Below, piece by piece: positions 8,783 through 18,448 of a stretch of DNA of 64,000 nucleotides. The stretch's first letter is position 1, and every line of letters starts with the position of its first letter. The translations under genes were made by a program, and so were the position numbers. The DNA comes from Candidatus Termititenax aidoneus (GTDB lineage Bacteria > Margulisbacteria > Termititenacia > Termititenacales > Termititenacaceae): positions 62,001-126,000 of the forward strand of contig BGZN01000002.1 in NCBI GenBank assembly GCA_003864455.1. Direction: 5' to 3'. The notes under the pieces were generated by a model. The model ran no database searches and was not told where the DNA came from. It saw nothing but the letters and a program-made list of their open reading frames with translations.

Positions 8783-9973
8783 TTAGAAAGCGTGCGAGTA
8801 AGAAAGCGAAGTGTTGGTGATGTCGAACATCTTGCCGTCATTTTTGTCTTCGTTGACCAATTTGGTCATGTAACTGCCCAGCAGTATCGTGCCGCCGTTC
8901 AGAAAAGACGGGCTGTACTGCACATTGGCGCCGAGCTGCGTCACATCGTAGCCTTTTTCATCGGGGCCAGTCAGACCGCTGGTCAGGCTGTTCTTATAAT
9001 TGCGCAGGAAATTGCCGTAGCCCTGCAATTCCCACTCATTAGTAACTTTGTAGCTAGCGGCAAAACCGTAGGAATTTACCGGAGCGATAGCGACCGTTTC
9101 CACGTTACTGTCGCCGCTTTCGATATTCGTGTATTTCTCATAGGTCAATCCCCAAAAAGTTTTGAACACGCCGGCCAATTCCAGAGCGTCGTTTACTTGA
9201 TAAATATAAGCCAGGCCGGTTTCATTGGGCAGGGCTTCATTATAATCTGTGCCGGCAGTGCTTTCCTTGCCGTCGCCGGTGTCTACATGTCTCTCCTCGC
9301 TGAGTTTATGCGACAGAGAGATTTTTTGATTGGCCGCCACATCGTAAATGCCGCCTAGAGTCAATGTGTAATACGGTTGCGACTGCTCATAGATTTTGCT
9401 GTTTGACATAGACAGTAAATCTTTAGCAAATTTGTTGAAAGTTAGATTGGTATTCGACGTGTAAACATTTGTAGCCAGTTCAACGCCAGCATTTAAGCCT
9501 TTAGTTAATTCCCGTCCCCAGACCAAAGAAGTAGTTTCCAGCGCATCTTTTAGGTAAAAATCTGCTTTAGATTTTTGCTGCGGATCAAGTATTGCCGGCA
9601 GACTAATAGTTGCTTGGAAATTCGGGTACAAATTGCTCTCGTATCTGTAACGAATGGCAAACCAATTTCCTGCAAAAGTATCCGTGTAAGTTAAAAATTT
9701 TGTTGCGTCGCCAAAACTGGACGAGTTAACATTTTTACCCTTAATAAAAGACAATCCTGGCAGACTGCCATTTTTCACCTGATCGCTCTGATTGAGCTGA
9801 TTGAGAACTATCGCGCCACCTTCGATTTTGCGTTCTTGATTGACCGCTATGGCCGCCGGATTGGCGCCCAAACCCAGAGTCGAGTTCAATTTCACATCGT
9901 TGGTGTCCAGCACACCGGCCGTAGCCGCTGCCGCCAGTATTCCTGCGGCCAAAATTACTTTTCTTAAATTCAT
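8783..9973 (-). CDS. Outer-membrane beta-barrel/porin-like protein (paralog of 31360-32604)
   Basis: Signal peptide, N-term AGVLDTNDVKLNSTLGLGANPAAIAVN, C-term LSYSHAF. Confidence 0.7.
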   Translation of the reverse strand: MNLRKVILAAGILAAAATAGVLDTNDVKLNSTLGLGANPAAIAVNQERKIEGGAIVLNQLNQSDQVKNGSLPGLSFIKGKNVNSSSFGDATKFLTYTDTFAGNWFAIRYRYESNLYPNFQATISLPAILDPQQKSKADFYLKDALETTSLVWGRELTKGLNAGVELATNVYTSNTNLTFNKFAKDLLSMSNSKIYEQSQPYYTLTLGGIYDVAANQKISLSHKLSEERHVDTGDGKESTAGTDYNEALPNETGLAYIYQVNDALELAGVFKTFWGLTYEKYTNIESGDSNVETVAIAPVNSYGFAASYKVTNEWELQGYGNFLRNYKNSLTSGLTGPDEKGYDVTQLGANVQYSPSFLNGGTILLGSYMTKLVNEDKNDGKMFDITNTSLSYSHAF

Positions 9974-10250
9974 GTTTACTGCCCTTTCTTTCCGAAAATT
10001 ATAATTTTCAGAAACGTTTTATAAAAACAAACATAACCGCTGACTTACAAACACCTCCTTTATTTTTTTGTACACTATTTTGATTTTACGGGGCGCAGCG
10101 CGGCTGTGTCAATGCAGAAAACACTGTGGTTTTTGCGAATGAGTGTAATTAAAGCACGGCAAATATTTTGCCCGGAGCGAACGTAACCTTCAGTGCTATG
10201 CCGTGTTCGCTTTGGGTAAAGATATTTGCCGTGCTTAAAATAAATATTTT

Positions 10251-11087
10251 TTATTTCCGCAAACTGGCTTTGGAAAACAATGTTTCCGGCAAATTGTCGT
10301 TAAATTCCAGAGACTCGATGACCACGCTCGTGCCGTTGCCGTCTTTTTTCAGCGCGTCTTTATAAGTCATGGACTTGGCGAGCCAGCGCCCGTCGACCTG
10401 CATCACCGAGTTTACGTCGAGCGTTTTCAGCAAAGCGCCGCTTTTGGCGTACAGATTTTCTTTGAGCGCGATAAATCTCTCCTGGTCGACCCAGAGCTGG
10501 CGTTTGGCGTAAGCGAGGTCATCTTTTTTGGCGGTCAATTCCAAAATCCAGGCCGACCGGCCGTTCAAAGTTTCCTCGCCGGAAATAGCGGCATTGTAAT
10601 TATTGGCCAGGACAGGGTCTTCCATCATGTCTTCATAAGACAGATCCGAGCCCATGACCGACTGGCGCAATAAGTGGCCGCTGATTAAGATAGTCCGGTC
10701 GGTGTCCGGCGCGTAAGTCCAGAGCTGGTCGCCGAGTTTAAGCATTTTCGTGCCTTTTTCACGGGCTGGCGCGAGATATTCGGTGAAAGAATCTTTGAGA
10801 TTGCGCTGCCAGGCTTTGGCGCTGATCGTGCGGTCGCCGCGCCGGCCGTGTATAGTCATGCTCATCACGACGATTTTGCCGTCAGACAGGCGATTGTCGT
10901 CGATGCGCTGCAATATTTCCGCGGCGGTTTGCGGCGCGGATTTGACCACGGCGGCAGGAGAAACGCTGGCTTCAATATTTTCTATATTTTCTGCGTCGGG
11001 AGAAGCAAGGATTTCCTCCGGTATTGGCGTCAAAGCAAAAAGCCAAACGCCAAGCGCGCCAAGCCCTAAAATTATTTTTTTTAGCAT
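10251..11087 (-). CDS. LolA-like outer-membrane lipoprotein-sorting family protein
   Basis: Signal peptide; RTISAKAWQRNLKDSFTEYLAPAREKGTKMLKLGDQLWTYAPDTDRTI, DLSYEDMM. Confidence 0.75.
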   Translation of the reverse strand: MLKKIILGLGALGVWLFALTPIPEEILASPDAENIENIEASVSPAAVVKSAPQTAAEILQRIDDNRLSDGKIVVMSMTIHGRRGDRTISAKAWQRNLKDSFTEYLAPAREKGTKMLKLGDQLWTYAPDTDRTILISGHLLRQSVMGSDLSYEDMMEDPVLANNYNAAISGEETLNGRSAWILELTAKKDDLAYAKRQLWVDQERFIALKENLYAKSGALLKTLDVNSVMQVDGRWLAKSMTYKDALKKDGNGTSVVIESLEFNDNLPETLFSKASLRK

Positions 11088-11195
11088 AATTTCTCCTTTT
11101 AAAATTTATTGCGGACGGTTCGACGCTTCGACAGGCTCAGCGTCCCAAGCTCACCGTCCATATGCGGACACTGATGCTCTCGAAGCGTCCAGTAT

Positions 11196-12467
11196 TTAGG
11201 TTTCCAATTCTTTAAACAACTGCGCGGTCTGCCGCTTAAAAATACCAAGACCCGCCAGAGCGTTGCCGATAAAAGTCGCCAGCACGCCCGGGAAAAAGCC
11301 GATGATGTAACACCCCGGCGTTACCTGCGCGCGAAAAATATTCTCGACCATCATGGTGGAGTTTTTAAATATCGCGCCGTAATCCAGACCGTGATATTGC
11401 AGCCAGTAACTCAACAAAATCCCGAAAAAAGTGCCGACCAGCGAGCCGCCGAGACCAATTAACGCCGCTTCGCCCAGCATACTGCAATAAATATGACTTT
11501 TGCTCTCACCAATCGCCAGCCGCACACCCATCTCGCCGTAACGCCGCAGTCCGCCGATCAAGCCGGCATTCCAGAGCACCAGCGCCATGACCGCGACAAA
11601 AATCAGCGCAATAATGAACATCATGGAACTGGCCATTGCAAAATAACCGGCCATGCCGCTGTCTTCAAGCAGCGTGCGCAGCGCCGGACTAAATTCATCG
11701 GCGATGTCCTGATATTGCGCGTGAAAAACGGTCTGCAAAGCTCTAGCCTGCTGGTCGTTGTAAACATCGTCCGCGAAAAAACCCAGCAGCATACCGGCGG
11801 CGTCCTGCATATCCAGCGCATTCTGCACATCGCGCAAGTCTGCGATGATCGCGCCGCGGTCCATAGCCGCCACGCCAAAACGCACTGTGCCGGCCAGCGT
11901 AAAATTATTGACCGCCATGCTGCCATGCATCGTCGAGCCGATCAGCGTAACCGTGTCTCCGGGCGCGACCTGCAGCCGCTGCGCAAAATCTTCGGCCAGC
12001 AGTATCTCGCCGGCCTGCTCCGGCAGGCGGCCGCGCACCAGGGCTTTTGCCAGATTGAGAAAACCGATTTCCGGACTGCCGGCGCGCAAATCCACCGCCA
12101 GGCCGGCCGCCGGTCCCTGTACCCGTGTCTCGCCGCGCGCGTCCGGTATGTCGATCAGTCCGCCAAAACTGATGCGCGGCGTCCAGATAACGTCCGGGTA
12201 TTCCGCGCGCAATTTAGCCAGCCAGTCCGCCAGGTCTAGCAGCGCCAACTCATTGGGCGACTGTTCGGCTTCCGCGGCATAAGCCTGCGTCATGATTTTC
12301 ACGTGGCCGGTCTGATGATGCGCCGTGGTGTTGAACATACTGGCCAGCGCGCCGTTGAGAAAAGCCGTCAGAAAAACTATCAAGAACACGCCGAAAGCCA
12401 CGGTCAGCACCGGAAAAAAAGACCGCGAGCGGTCGCGCAGTAAACCTTTGAGCAGAAATTTAATCAT
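11196..12467 (-). CDS. ABC transporter permease, FtsX/MacB/LolCE-like
   Basis: N-terminal TM, large periplasmic domain, three C-terminal TMs; operon with ATPase. Confidence 0.85.
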   Translation of the reverse strand: MIKFLLKGLLRDRSRSFFPVLTVAFGVFLIVFLTAFLNGALASMFNTTAHHQTGHVKIMTQAYAAEAEQSPNELALLDLADWLAKLRAEYPDVIWTPRISFGGLIDIPDARGETRVQGPAAGLAVDLRAGSPEIGFLNLAKALVRGRLPEQAGEILLAEDFAQRLQVAPGDTVTLIGSTMHGSMAVNNFTLAGTVRFGVAAMDRGAIIADLRDVQNALDMQDAAGMLLGFFADDVYNDQQARALQTVFHAQYQDIADEFSPALRTLLEDSGMAGYFAMASSMMFIIALIFVAVMALVLWNAGLIGGLRRYGEMGVRLAIGESKSHIYCSMLGEAALIGLGGSLVGTFFGILLSYWLQYHGLDYGAIFKNSTMMVENIFRAQVTPGCYIIGFFPGVLATFIGNALAGLGIFKRQTAQLFKELET

Positions 12468-13639
12468 GCGATTTTCCCCCGCAGCGCGTCTGTGGGGTTA
12501 AGTTTGGCAATGCGGCGGCAGGGCAGGTAGCTGACAAAAGCGGTCAGCGCAAAAATCAAAATGGCCGTGCCGATAATAATGCCCGGTGTGAAAACCGGAT
12601 AAATCGTGTCGCCTAGGGCTAGGCCAAATTGATCCATATCCGCCATGCTAAAACCGATCCTGTCAAACCAGATCAAGAGCGGTGTGCCGTAAATAAAAGC
12701 CAGGCCGGCGGCCAGCAGAGAATGCAGCGCGCCTTCCAGCGTAAAAATCCAGATGAGGTCGTTTTTGGTGATGCCGAGCGCCAGCATCGTGCCCATTTCT
12801 TTGATGCGGTGATAGATGGCCAGGATTTGCGTGTCAAAAATTCCCAGCATGGCCAAAAACAAAAACACCGCGTACATTATTCCGCCTTCTATATATTCCG
12901 AAGTCATCATATTGCGCTCGTCGGTCAGCAGAAAATCCTGATTTCTAAAAACCCAATTTCCGGCGTCCGCGCCGCGCGGCGGCGCGCTGCCCTGGGCTGT
13001 GATGACCAGCGTGGCCTCGTCCGGCAGGACGGTTATTTTTTGCATGACGTCCAGCGCTATCCAGACCTGTCCCTGATCGATGACGCCTACCTGTGTGTTC
13101 ATTATTGCCGCGATATAAATCTCATTGGCGTCAAAAGTGCCGTGCGCGTTGCGCCAGCGCAGCACCGCGGTGTCGCCCTGCTGCAAACCGGCGCTTTTGG
13201 CCATAGCGTCGCCGATAATAGCCGGTATAGCGTGGCCGGTATCGCGCAATCTGGCGGTCGGAATATCAATAATTGTTTGCTCTTGTTTGATGCCGTTGAG
13301 CGTGATATTTAGGACGCGGTTTTGCGCGTACAAAGTAGCCTGCCTTTTGAGCACCGGCACAGCTTGACCGGCGGCGCTCATTTTTTGCAAAGCGTCCGGC
13401 AGACGGCCGTGCGCGTCGTCCAGAGTCAGCGTGTCAAAAGGATCATAATTGGCCTGCCAGTATTGTCCGCCGCCGTAATAACTGCCCACGGCGAGATGCT
13501 CCATTTGCCGCGCCATGCCTTTGTACAAACCCTGGCAGCCGATGATGATGACAAAAGACACGGACAAAATAAACGCGTTGAGCCAGGTGCGCAGACCTCC
13601 GCCGAGGAGATTGCGTAAAGCGAGTTTGAACAGCGGCAT
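12464..13639 (-). CDS. ABC transporter permease, FtsX/MacB/LolCE-like
   Basis: LALRNLLGGGLRTWLNAFILSVSF; RIKEMGTMLALGITKNDLIWIFTLEGALHSL. Confidence 0.85.
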   Translation of the reverse strand: MPLFKLALRNLLGGGLRTWLNAFILSVSFVIIIGCQGLYKGMARQMEHLAVGSYYGGGQYWQANYDPFDTLTLDDAHGRLPDALQKMSAAGQAVPVLKRQATLYAQNRVLNITLNGIKQEQTIIDIPTARLRDTGHAIPAIIGDAMAKSAGLQQGDTAVLRWRNAHGTFDANEIYIAAIMNTQVGVIDQGQVWIALDVMQKITVLPDEATLVITAQGSAPPRGADAGNWVFRNQDFLLTDERNMMTSEYIEGGIMYAVFLFLAMLGIFDTQILAIYHRIKEMGTMLALGITKNDLIWIFTLEGALHSLLAAGLAFIYGTPLLIWFDRIGFSMADMDQFGLALGDTIYPVFTPGIIIGTAILIFALTAFVSYLPCRRIAKLNPTDALRGKIA

Positions 13640-13640
13640 T

Positions 13641-14333
13641 TTAAATACTCTCGTCGCTGACGACCTGCCCGTCGGCCAGCTTGATTTTGCGGCGCAGATG
13701 TTTGATGACTTTTTCGTCGTGCGTGGAAAAAATAAAAGTCGTGTTTAATTCTCGGTTGAGTTTCAGCATGATCTCCATGATGTTCGCGGAATTTTGCGCG
13801 TCAAGATTGGCGGTCGGCTCGTCGGCCAGCACCAGCCGCGGTTTTTTGACGATAGCCCGGGCGATAGCGACGCGCTGGCATTGTCCGCCGGATAATTGTT
13901 TCGGCATAGAACCGGCGCGATCGGCCAGCCCCACCCATTCCAGCGCCTGCCTGACCATTTCCCGGCGCTGCGGAGTTTTAAGCTGCGGCTGCAGGAGCAG
14001 GGGAAATTCAATGTTTTCATAAATAGTGTAAACCGGCAGCAGATTAAAAGTCTGAAAAATAAAACCGATCTCAAAATTGCGCAAAACCGCCGCCTGTTTG
14101 GGCGAAAGCGTTTCGATTTTCCGGCCGAGCACTTCCGCCGAACCGCTGGTCGGCAGGTCTAGCGAGCCGATGATATTGAGCAGCGTGGTTTTGCCGGAGC
14201 CGCTGGGACCGATCAAGCCGGTAAATTCCCCAGTCGTGAAATCCAGCGTGACATTGTTTAGCGCGTTGAGCGTTGTCGAGCCCATTTGATAACTGCGGAT
14301 AAGATTTTGGATTTTTATTATGGTTTCCCCCAT
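13641..14333 (-). CDS. ABC transporter ATP-binding protein, LolD/MacB-like
   Basis: GPSGSGKTTLL, LSGGQCQRVAIARAI, LADEPTANLD. Confidence 0.95.
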   Translation of the reverse strand: MGETIIKIQNLIRSYQMGSTTLNALNNVTLDFTTGEFTGLIGPSGSGKTTLLNIIGSLDLPTSGSAEVLGRKIETLSPKQAAVLRNFEIGFIFQTFNLLPVYTIYENIEFPLLLQPQLKTPQRREMVRQALEWVGLADRAGSMPKQLSGGQCQRVAIARAIVKKPRLVLADEPTANLDAQNSANIMEIMLKLNRELNTTFIFSTHDEKVIKHLRRKIKLADGQVVSDESI

Positions 14334-14399
14334 AGAAACTCCTTTGATATTAAGTGAGATTATCCCCTAATATTTTTATTTTGTCATCTTTATTTCAAT

Positions 14400-15473
14400 T
14401 TAGTAATTGTAACTCAACAAAACCTGCAGCGCGCCGGTGGTTTTTTTCTGCGCTGTGTAGTCCGGCGCAGCCGTCGCCAAAAACTGCCAGACCCAGTCGT
14501 CGTAAGTCCGCTGCCAGCGCAGCGACAGGCTGTCATTTTTTTTGGCGTAATATTGAATAACGCTGACCGTGTCGTACAAACCAACCGGATAATCAGCCAG
14601 CGCCCCATAGGCCTGTGTATTGTGATTGCGGTCGGCGCGGTAAAGATCGGTGTCGAGATTATATTTCTCAATAAGCACGTGCAGGCCGTTGCCGAGGTCA
14701 AAAGTATAGTCCGCGCCGATCGTGGAATGATACTGATTTTCTAGGTAGAGATCGCGTAAAAATTTATTGTCAATGTCCGCGGCGATATGCGCGGCTTCCA
14801 GCCAGATGCCGATGCCAAGGTCCCATTTGCCGTCCAGACCTATGCGCCGCTCTGGAGTTATTTCGTCGGACTGCATAGAAAAAGTCGGACTTCTGCCAAA
14901 ATCCAAACGGCGTTGATGATAGGTCAGTCCGGCCTCGCCGTTGAATACCGGCAGCTGCAAACGTCCGCCGAATTCTAAATCCTGTTTTTTAGCCGGAACT
15001 ATTTCCGGGCCTTTCAACTCGTCATTGCCGTAAAGACCCCACAGCCAAAAATTGGCGTTGTTGGGCAGGTAATAACGCAGCAACAGGCCTTTGACACTTT
15101 CCGTGAAGCCCAGCGGATCCAGCGGGTCCAGCGTGTCAAACCATTGCAGCGGACGGAAAAGCGTGGCCGAGCCAAAATTTACTTTTTGCAAACCAAAACG
15201 TATTTCCATTTGCGCGGTGCTCCAGCGTGACCAGAGCCGGTGGATTTTTAATTTGCTGTCCGCGCCGGAAGTCAGGCTGCCGTTGAGCGCAAGGTCGATG
15301 TCCAGCGCGTATTCCGGCGCCGACCAGAAAAACTCCGGTATATAACGCAGACCCAGTTCGGTTTTTTCCTGCTCCGGCAGATTTAGCCAGCCGGTGAGTT
15401 GACCGCCGCCGCTCAACTCCGCCGATAAAATAAATTGGAATAGACAGAGAAAAAATAAGAGTCTGCGCCCCAC
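14400..15473 (-). CDS. Outer-membrane beta-barrel protein
   Basis: Signal peptide, alternating amphipathic strands, C-terminal VLLSYNY; operon-linked to ABC/LolA genes. Confidence 0.65.
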   Translation of the reverse strand: MGRRLLFFLCLFQFILSAELSGGGQLTGWLNLPEQEKTELGLRYIPEFFWSAPEYALDIDLALNGSLTSGADSKLKIHRLWSRWSTAQMEIRFGLQKVNFGSATLFRPLQWFDTLDPLDPLGFTESVKGLLLRYYLPNNANFWLWGLYGNDELKGPEIVPAKKQDLEFGGRLQLPVFNGEAGLTYHQRRLDFGRSPTFSMQSDEITPERRIGLDGKWDLGIGIWLEAAHIAADIDNKFLRDLYLENQYHSTIGADYTFDLGNGLHVLIEKYNLDTDLYRADRNHNTQAYGALADYPVGLYDTVSVIQYYAKKNDSLSLRWQRTYDDWVWQFLATAAPDYTAQKKTTGALQVLLSYNY

Positions 15474-15481
15474 ACGGTTAT

Positions 15482-16318
15482 TTTAGCATAGCTAGGGCAG
15501 TATGTCCGGCTGTTGTTTTATTATTTCATTTTCAAAACGGGAAGCAAAAAAGGCATTTTCAAGTGCGGTGCTTGCCGTAAGACATTTACTGTAAGAACAA
15601 ATAGTTTTATGGGTGATACGCATATTTCGTATCACAACTGGTTGGTCGCCGTATTTTTGGTGACTGCACATAAAATAGGTATATCGTCTTTACAACTTGC
15701 CAAAGATATTGGCGTTACTCAAAAAACCGCGTGGTTTATGTTCCAAAGAATTAACAACATTGTTAATAATCCCGAAGATTTATTGTCTGGTGTTGTTGAG
15801 GTAGACGAAACTTATGTTGGCGGTAAAGAACGAAACAAACACAAAAACAAACGGACAGCCAAGAAAAATAAAATACTTGGTGAAAAAGCCGTGGTGTTAG
15901 GGATGATTGAGCGTGGTAACAAACTGGTAATGCAAAAAATTGATAAAACTATTTGTGAACATATTGAGCCTGTCATAAACCAGTATATTTCCAAAACTAC
16001 TGTAGTAAATACAGATGAAAGTCTGGCTTATAACAAGGCGTTAGGTGGTAGACAAAGACAAATGGTCAATCACCACATTGGAATATATGCTGATGGTAAT
16101 GTTACTACCAACAGAATTGAGGGTATGTTCTCACATCTCAAACGAATGATTCGCGGAACTCATATATTTATATCGCACAAACATTTACAAGATTATATGA
16201 ATATGTTTTGCTTCAGAATGAATACTCGCGAACTGAACTTGATGAACACGAAAGGCTTGATGTATTATTAGGTAGCGTGAACAACACACGACTAATGTAT
16301 GCACAGGCGATAGCGTGA
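15482..16318 (+). pseudogene. Decayed IS1595/ISXO2-family transposase (5' truncated, two apparent frameshifts)
   Basis: FKCGACRKTFTVRTNSFMGD, GISSLQLAKDIGVTQKTAWFM, VEVDETYVGGKERNKH, RIEGMFSHLKRMIRGTH; flanking pieces CPAC... and LDEHERLDVLLGSVNNTRLMYAQAIA lie in other frames. Confidence 0.8.
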
Positions 16319-16521
16319 AAATAAAAAAAGGATTTTCTACTGGCGGTAACACTTTCATAATCGACATAAAAGCAATCGATGCTCGTGCTAATAACACAAA
16401 AAAAATCTCCAACTCCAAGCCTTTAAAAATTGATATGGAATTTGAAGAACTGGCAAAATTACTTATGAAAACTCCCATCAGAACAGGTAGAAAATGCAAA
16501 AGTAAAAAGAAACCCAGCTAA
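16315..16521 (+). CDS. Small basic protein downstream of the IS1595 remnant (possible passenger)
   Basis: GTG start overlaps stop of the conceptual transposase frame; 68 aa. Confidence 0.35.
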   Translation: MKIKKGFSTGGNTFIIDIKAIDARANNTKKISNSKPLKIDMEFEELAKLLMKTPIRTGRKCKSKKKPS

Positions 16522-17099
16522 TTATCCTTAAACGGATTGAAATAACCTAAAATCCGCTCCGGATTTCTCACACAAATTTGGATGTGATTCTTTTCTCTAA
16601 AAGACGCTGATGGATAAAGCGCTTGGCCTTCCCAAAACACACCGCGTACCGTGTCATAAGGTTTTTCTTCAAGCAATTTAGTGTAATCATTGCAGACCGT
16701 ATTTATCACCGCACAATCTAAATAATTACGGTTCTGAAAATTTTTAGTCGGCCTTAATCCTTGTTTTTTGGTAATCTCTTGGTAAGTTTTGTAAGCTATT
16801 TGTAACTTAATTAACGAATCTGATTCAAGCAAATTCAAACAATTTCCCAGACTGATAATAGCCCCGATTACCGCCGGATTTTTCTTGTGTTCTTTGGCCC
16901 ACTCCCAAGCCCTTTGGGGATTGGCCTCCCAAAAATATATTCCCGTGCCGAGCCAGTCCCAAGTGTTTTCACTTTTACTCAAATGAGGAATTTTACCCAG
17001 TATTACATCGTAAGCACATTTTTCATCCGTGCCGTGAAAACCGTATACAATTACCGGAGAAGCAGAATACTCATGCTTGTACATAAGGCTAGGCAACAA
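16518..17099 (-). CDS. Putative ADP-ribosyltransferase-like protein, toxin candidate
   Basis: VIVYGFHGTDE ... DWLGTGIYFWEANPQRAWEWAKE ... FREKNHIQICVRNPERILGYF; order H..GIYF..E reminiscent of ART folds. Confidence 0.45.
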   Translation of the reverse strand: MLPSLMYKHEYSASPVIVYGFHGTDEKCAYDVILGKIPHLSKSENTWDWLGTGIYFWEANPQRAWEWAKEHKKNPAVIGAIISLGNCLNLLESDSLIKLQIAYKTYQEITKKQGLRPTKNFQNRNYLDCAVINTVCNDYTKLLEEKPYDTVRGVFWEGQALYPSASFREKNHIQICVRNPERILGYFNPFKDN

Positions 17100-17229
17100 A
17101 TTCTTTTTTCAAACTTCCGTCCGCGTTATGAATGCCGGTAGATAAAAAATATTTTTGCAAGGCCTTTTTGTCAGTCAAAAGTTTCTTGACAATGGCGTTA
17201 CTTTTCCGCTGTATTTCCTTTGGTGTCAT
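17089..17229 (-). CDS. 46-aa small protein translationally coupled to 16518-17099 (not in supplied ORF track)
   Basis: ATG (17229) MTPKEIQRKSNAIVKKLLTDKKALQKYFLSTGIHNADGSLKKEFVA stop 17089; overlaps next ORF start. Confidence 0.6.
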   Translation of the reverse strand: MTPKEIQRKSNAIVKKLLTDKKALQKYFLSTGIHNADGSLKKEFVA

Positions 17230-17286
17230 AATCAAAACTCCTTGACTAATATTATGCTACTTTTTGGCTTAAAAACAAGGGGACAA

Positions 17287-17580
17287 TTACAGCAATTTCC
17301 CGATTTTCTTGATAATTTCTGCTTTTGAAAGCCCCAAATGTTTCATTAAATCGATGGTTTCTATCAAATCCAATCTCCGTTCTTTAGTTTCTGTTCTGCC
17401 GATAAAACAATTCGATACTTTAGCAACTTCTGCTAGTTTTCTCTGCGACCAGTTTTTCTTTTTACGAATTTTTACTAAATCCGAAATAAACTGAATATAA
17501 CGAGGGGCAAAAATTGATTTTGGACGAGTTTTTACATGTTTCATCACCAACATTTTGATAGCAATATGTATTGACCTCAA
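17287..17580 (-). CDS. XRE-family helix-turn-helix regulator
   Basis: LVKIRKKKNWSQRKLAEVAKVSNCFIGRTE. Confidence 0.75.
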   Translation of the reverse strand: MRSIHIAIKMLVMKHVKTRPKSIFAPRYIQFISDLVKIRKKKNWSQRKLAEVAKVSNCFIGRTETKERRLDLIETIDLMKHLGLSKAEIIKKIGKLL

Positions 17581-17609
17581 ATTGATAGCATGATATAATC
17601 GTGTGTGTT

Positions 17610-18137
17610 ATGAAACATTTTTTAATTTGTGCAGTAACAATATTTTTAACTTTAGCTATTGTGGGTTGCGGAAAGTCCGCTCAGGAAACGATTGTTCAGG
17701 AAACGATTGTAGAGAAAGAATATTACTATACTGATAATCCTAATCCGAGTAATACTGAAAATTCGCTAGGATACCTAAGATACAATGTTTTTGTCTCTGA
17801 TAATACCGGCTTTGACAATTTAGATTTTTTATCCAGCAGTTATGAGATTTTAGACCATATAATTTCATCTCCTAATAATATAAACACTTCTCAATTCGTA
17901 TACTACTACATATACACCAATAATAAATTGATTATCAACAGATCGACATTTAGGGCAAATGTAAATGCTATCACTATTTCTTATAGTATATTTATGAACA
18001 ATTCTAACACTTATACGCCCATACGCACTGATGCTTACAAAGTAAACGGCACTTCTTTATCATATCCAGAATGTCCTCCATACATAGAGATTGATATGTC
18101 AAAATATGCTATGGTGAGCCTTTCCTTAACAAAATGA
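17610..18137 (+). CDS. Putative lipoprotein
   Basis: MKHFLICAVTIFLTLAIVGCGKS lipobox; short duplication QETIVQETIVE. Confidence 0.6.
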   Translation: MKHFLICAVTIFLTLAIVGCGKSAQETIVQETIVEKEYYYTDNPNPSNTENSLGYLRYNVFVSDNTGFDNLDFLSSSYEILDHIISSPNNINTSQFVYYYIYTNNKLIINRSTFRANVNAITISYSIFMNNSNTYTPIRTDAYKVNGTSLSYPECPPYIEIDMSKYAMVSLSLTK

Positions 18138-18448
18138 AACTTAATAATATACAGAAAAAAATCTTAACGAAACTAGATGAAACATTTCCTAAAAGCCTCT
18201 ATTTATGGGATCTTCTTGATGCTATAAAAGAAAAACCAACACAGAAAATCTTTAACGACCTCGCGGATTTAGAAGTCGCTGAATATATAGAGTGTAAAGC
18301 TTGGCTCGGCAATATTTTTTCAGAGTTTCTTGTTGCCAAAGAGAATAATCCGGAATTTACAAGCGAGTATATTTCCAAGTATGGTGTTATTTACGATACC
18401 TGTAAAGATAAAAGAGATTTGGTGAAACCTGTTTACAGAAAAAAATAA
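18134..18448 (+). CDS. Hypothetical protein
   Basis: ATGA overlap with preceding lipoprotein gene. Confidence 0.5.
   Translation: MKLNNIQKKILTKLDETFPKSLYLWDLLDAIKEKPTQKIFNDLADLEVAEYIECKAWLGNIFSEFLVAKENNPEFTSEYISKYGVIYDTCKDKRDLVKPVYRKK

Noticed and set aside
11493-12239. 248-aa plus-strand ORF
   Set aside because: Antisense to a clear ABC permease; His/Arg/Gln-rich composition, no motif
12629-13312. 227-aa plus-strand ORF
   Set aside because: Antisense to the second ABC permease
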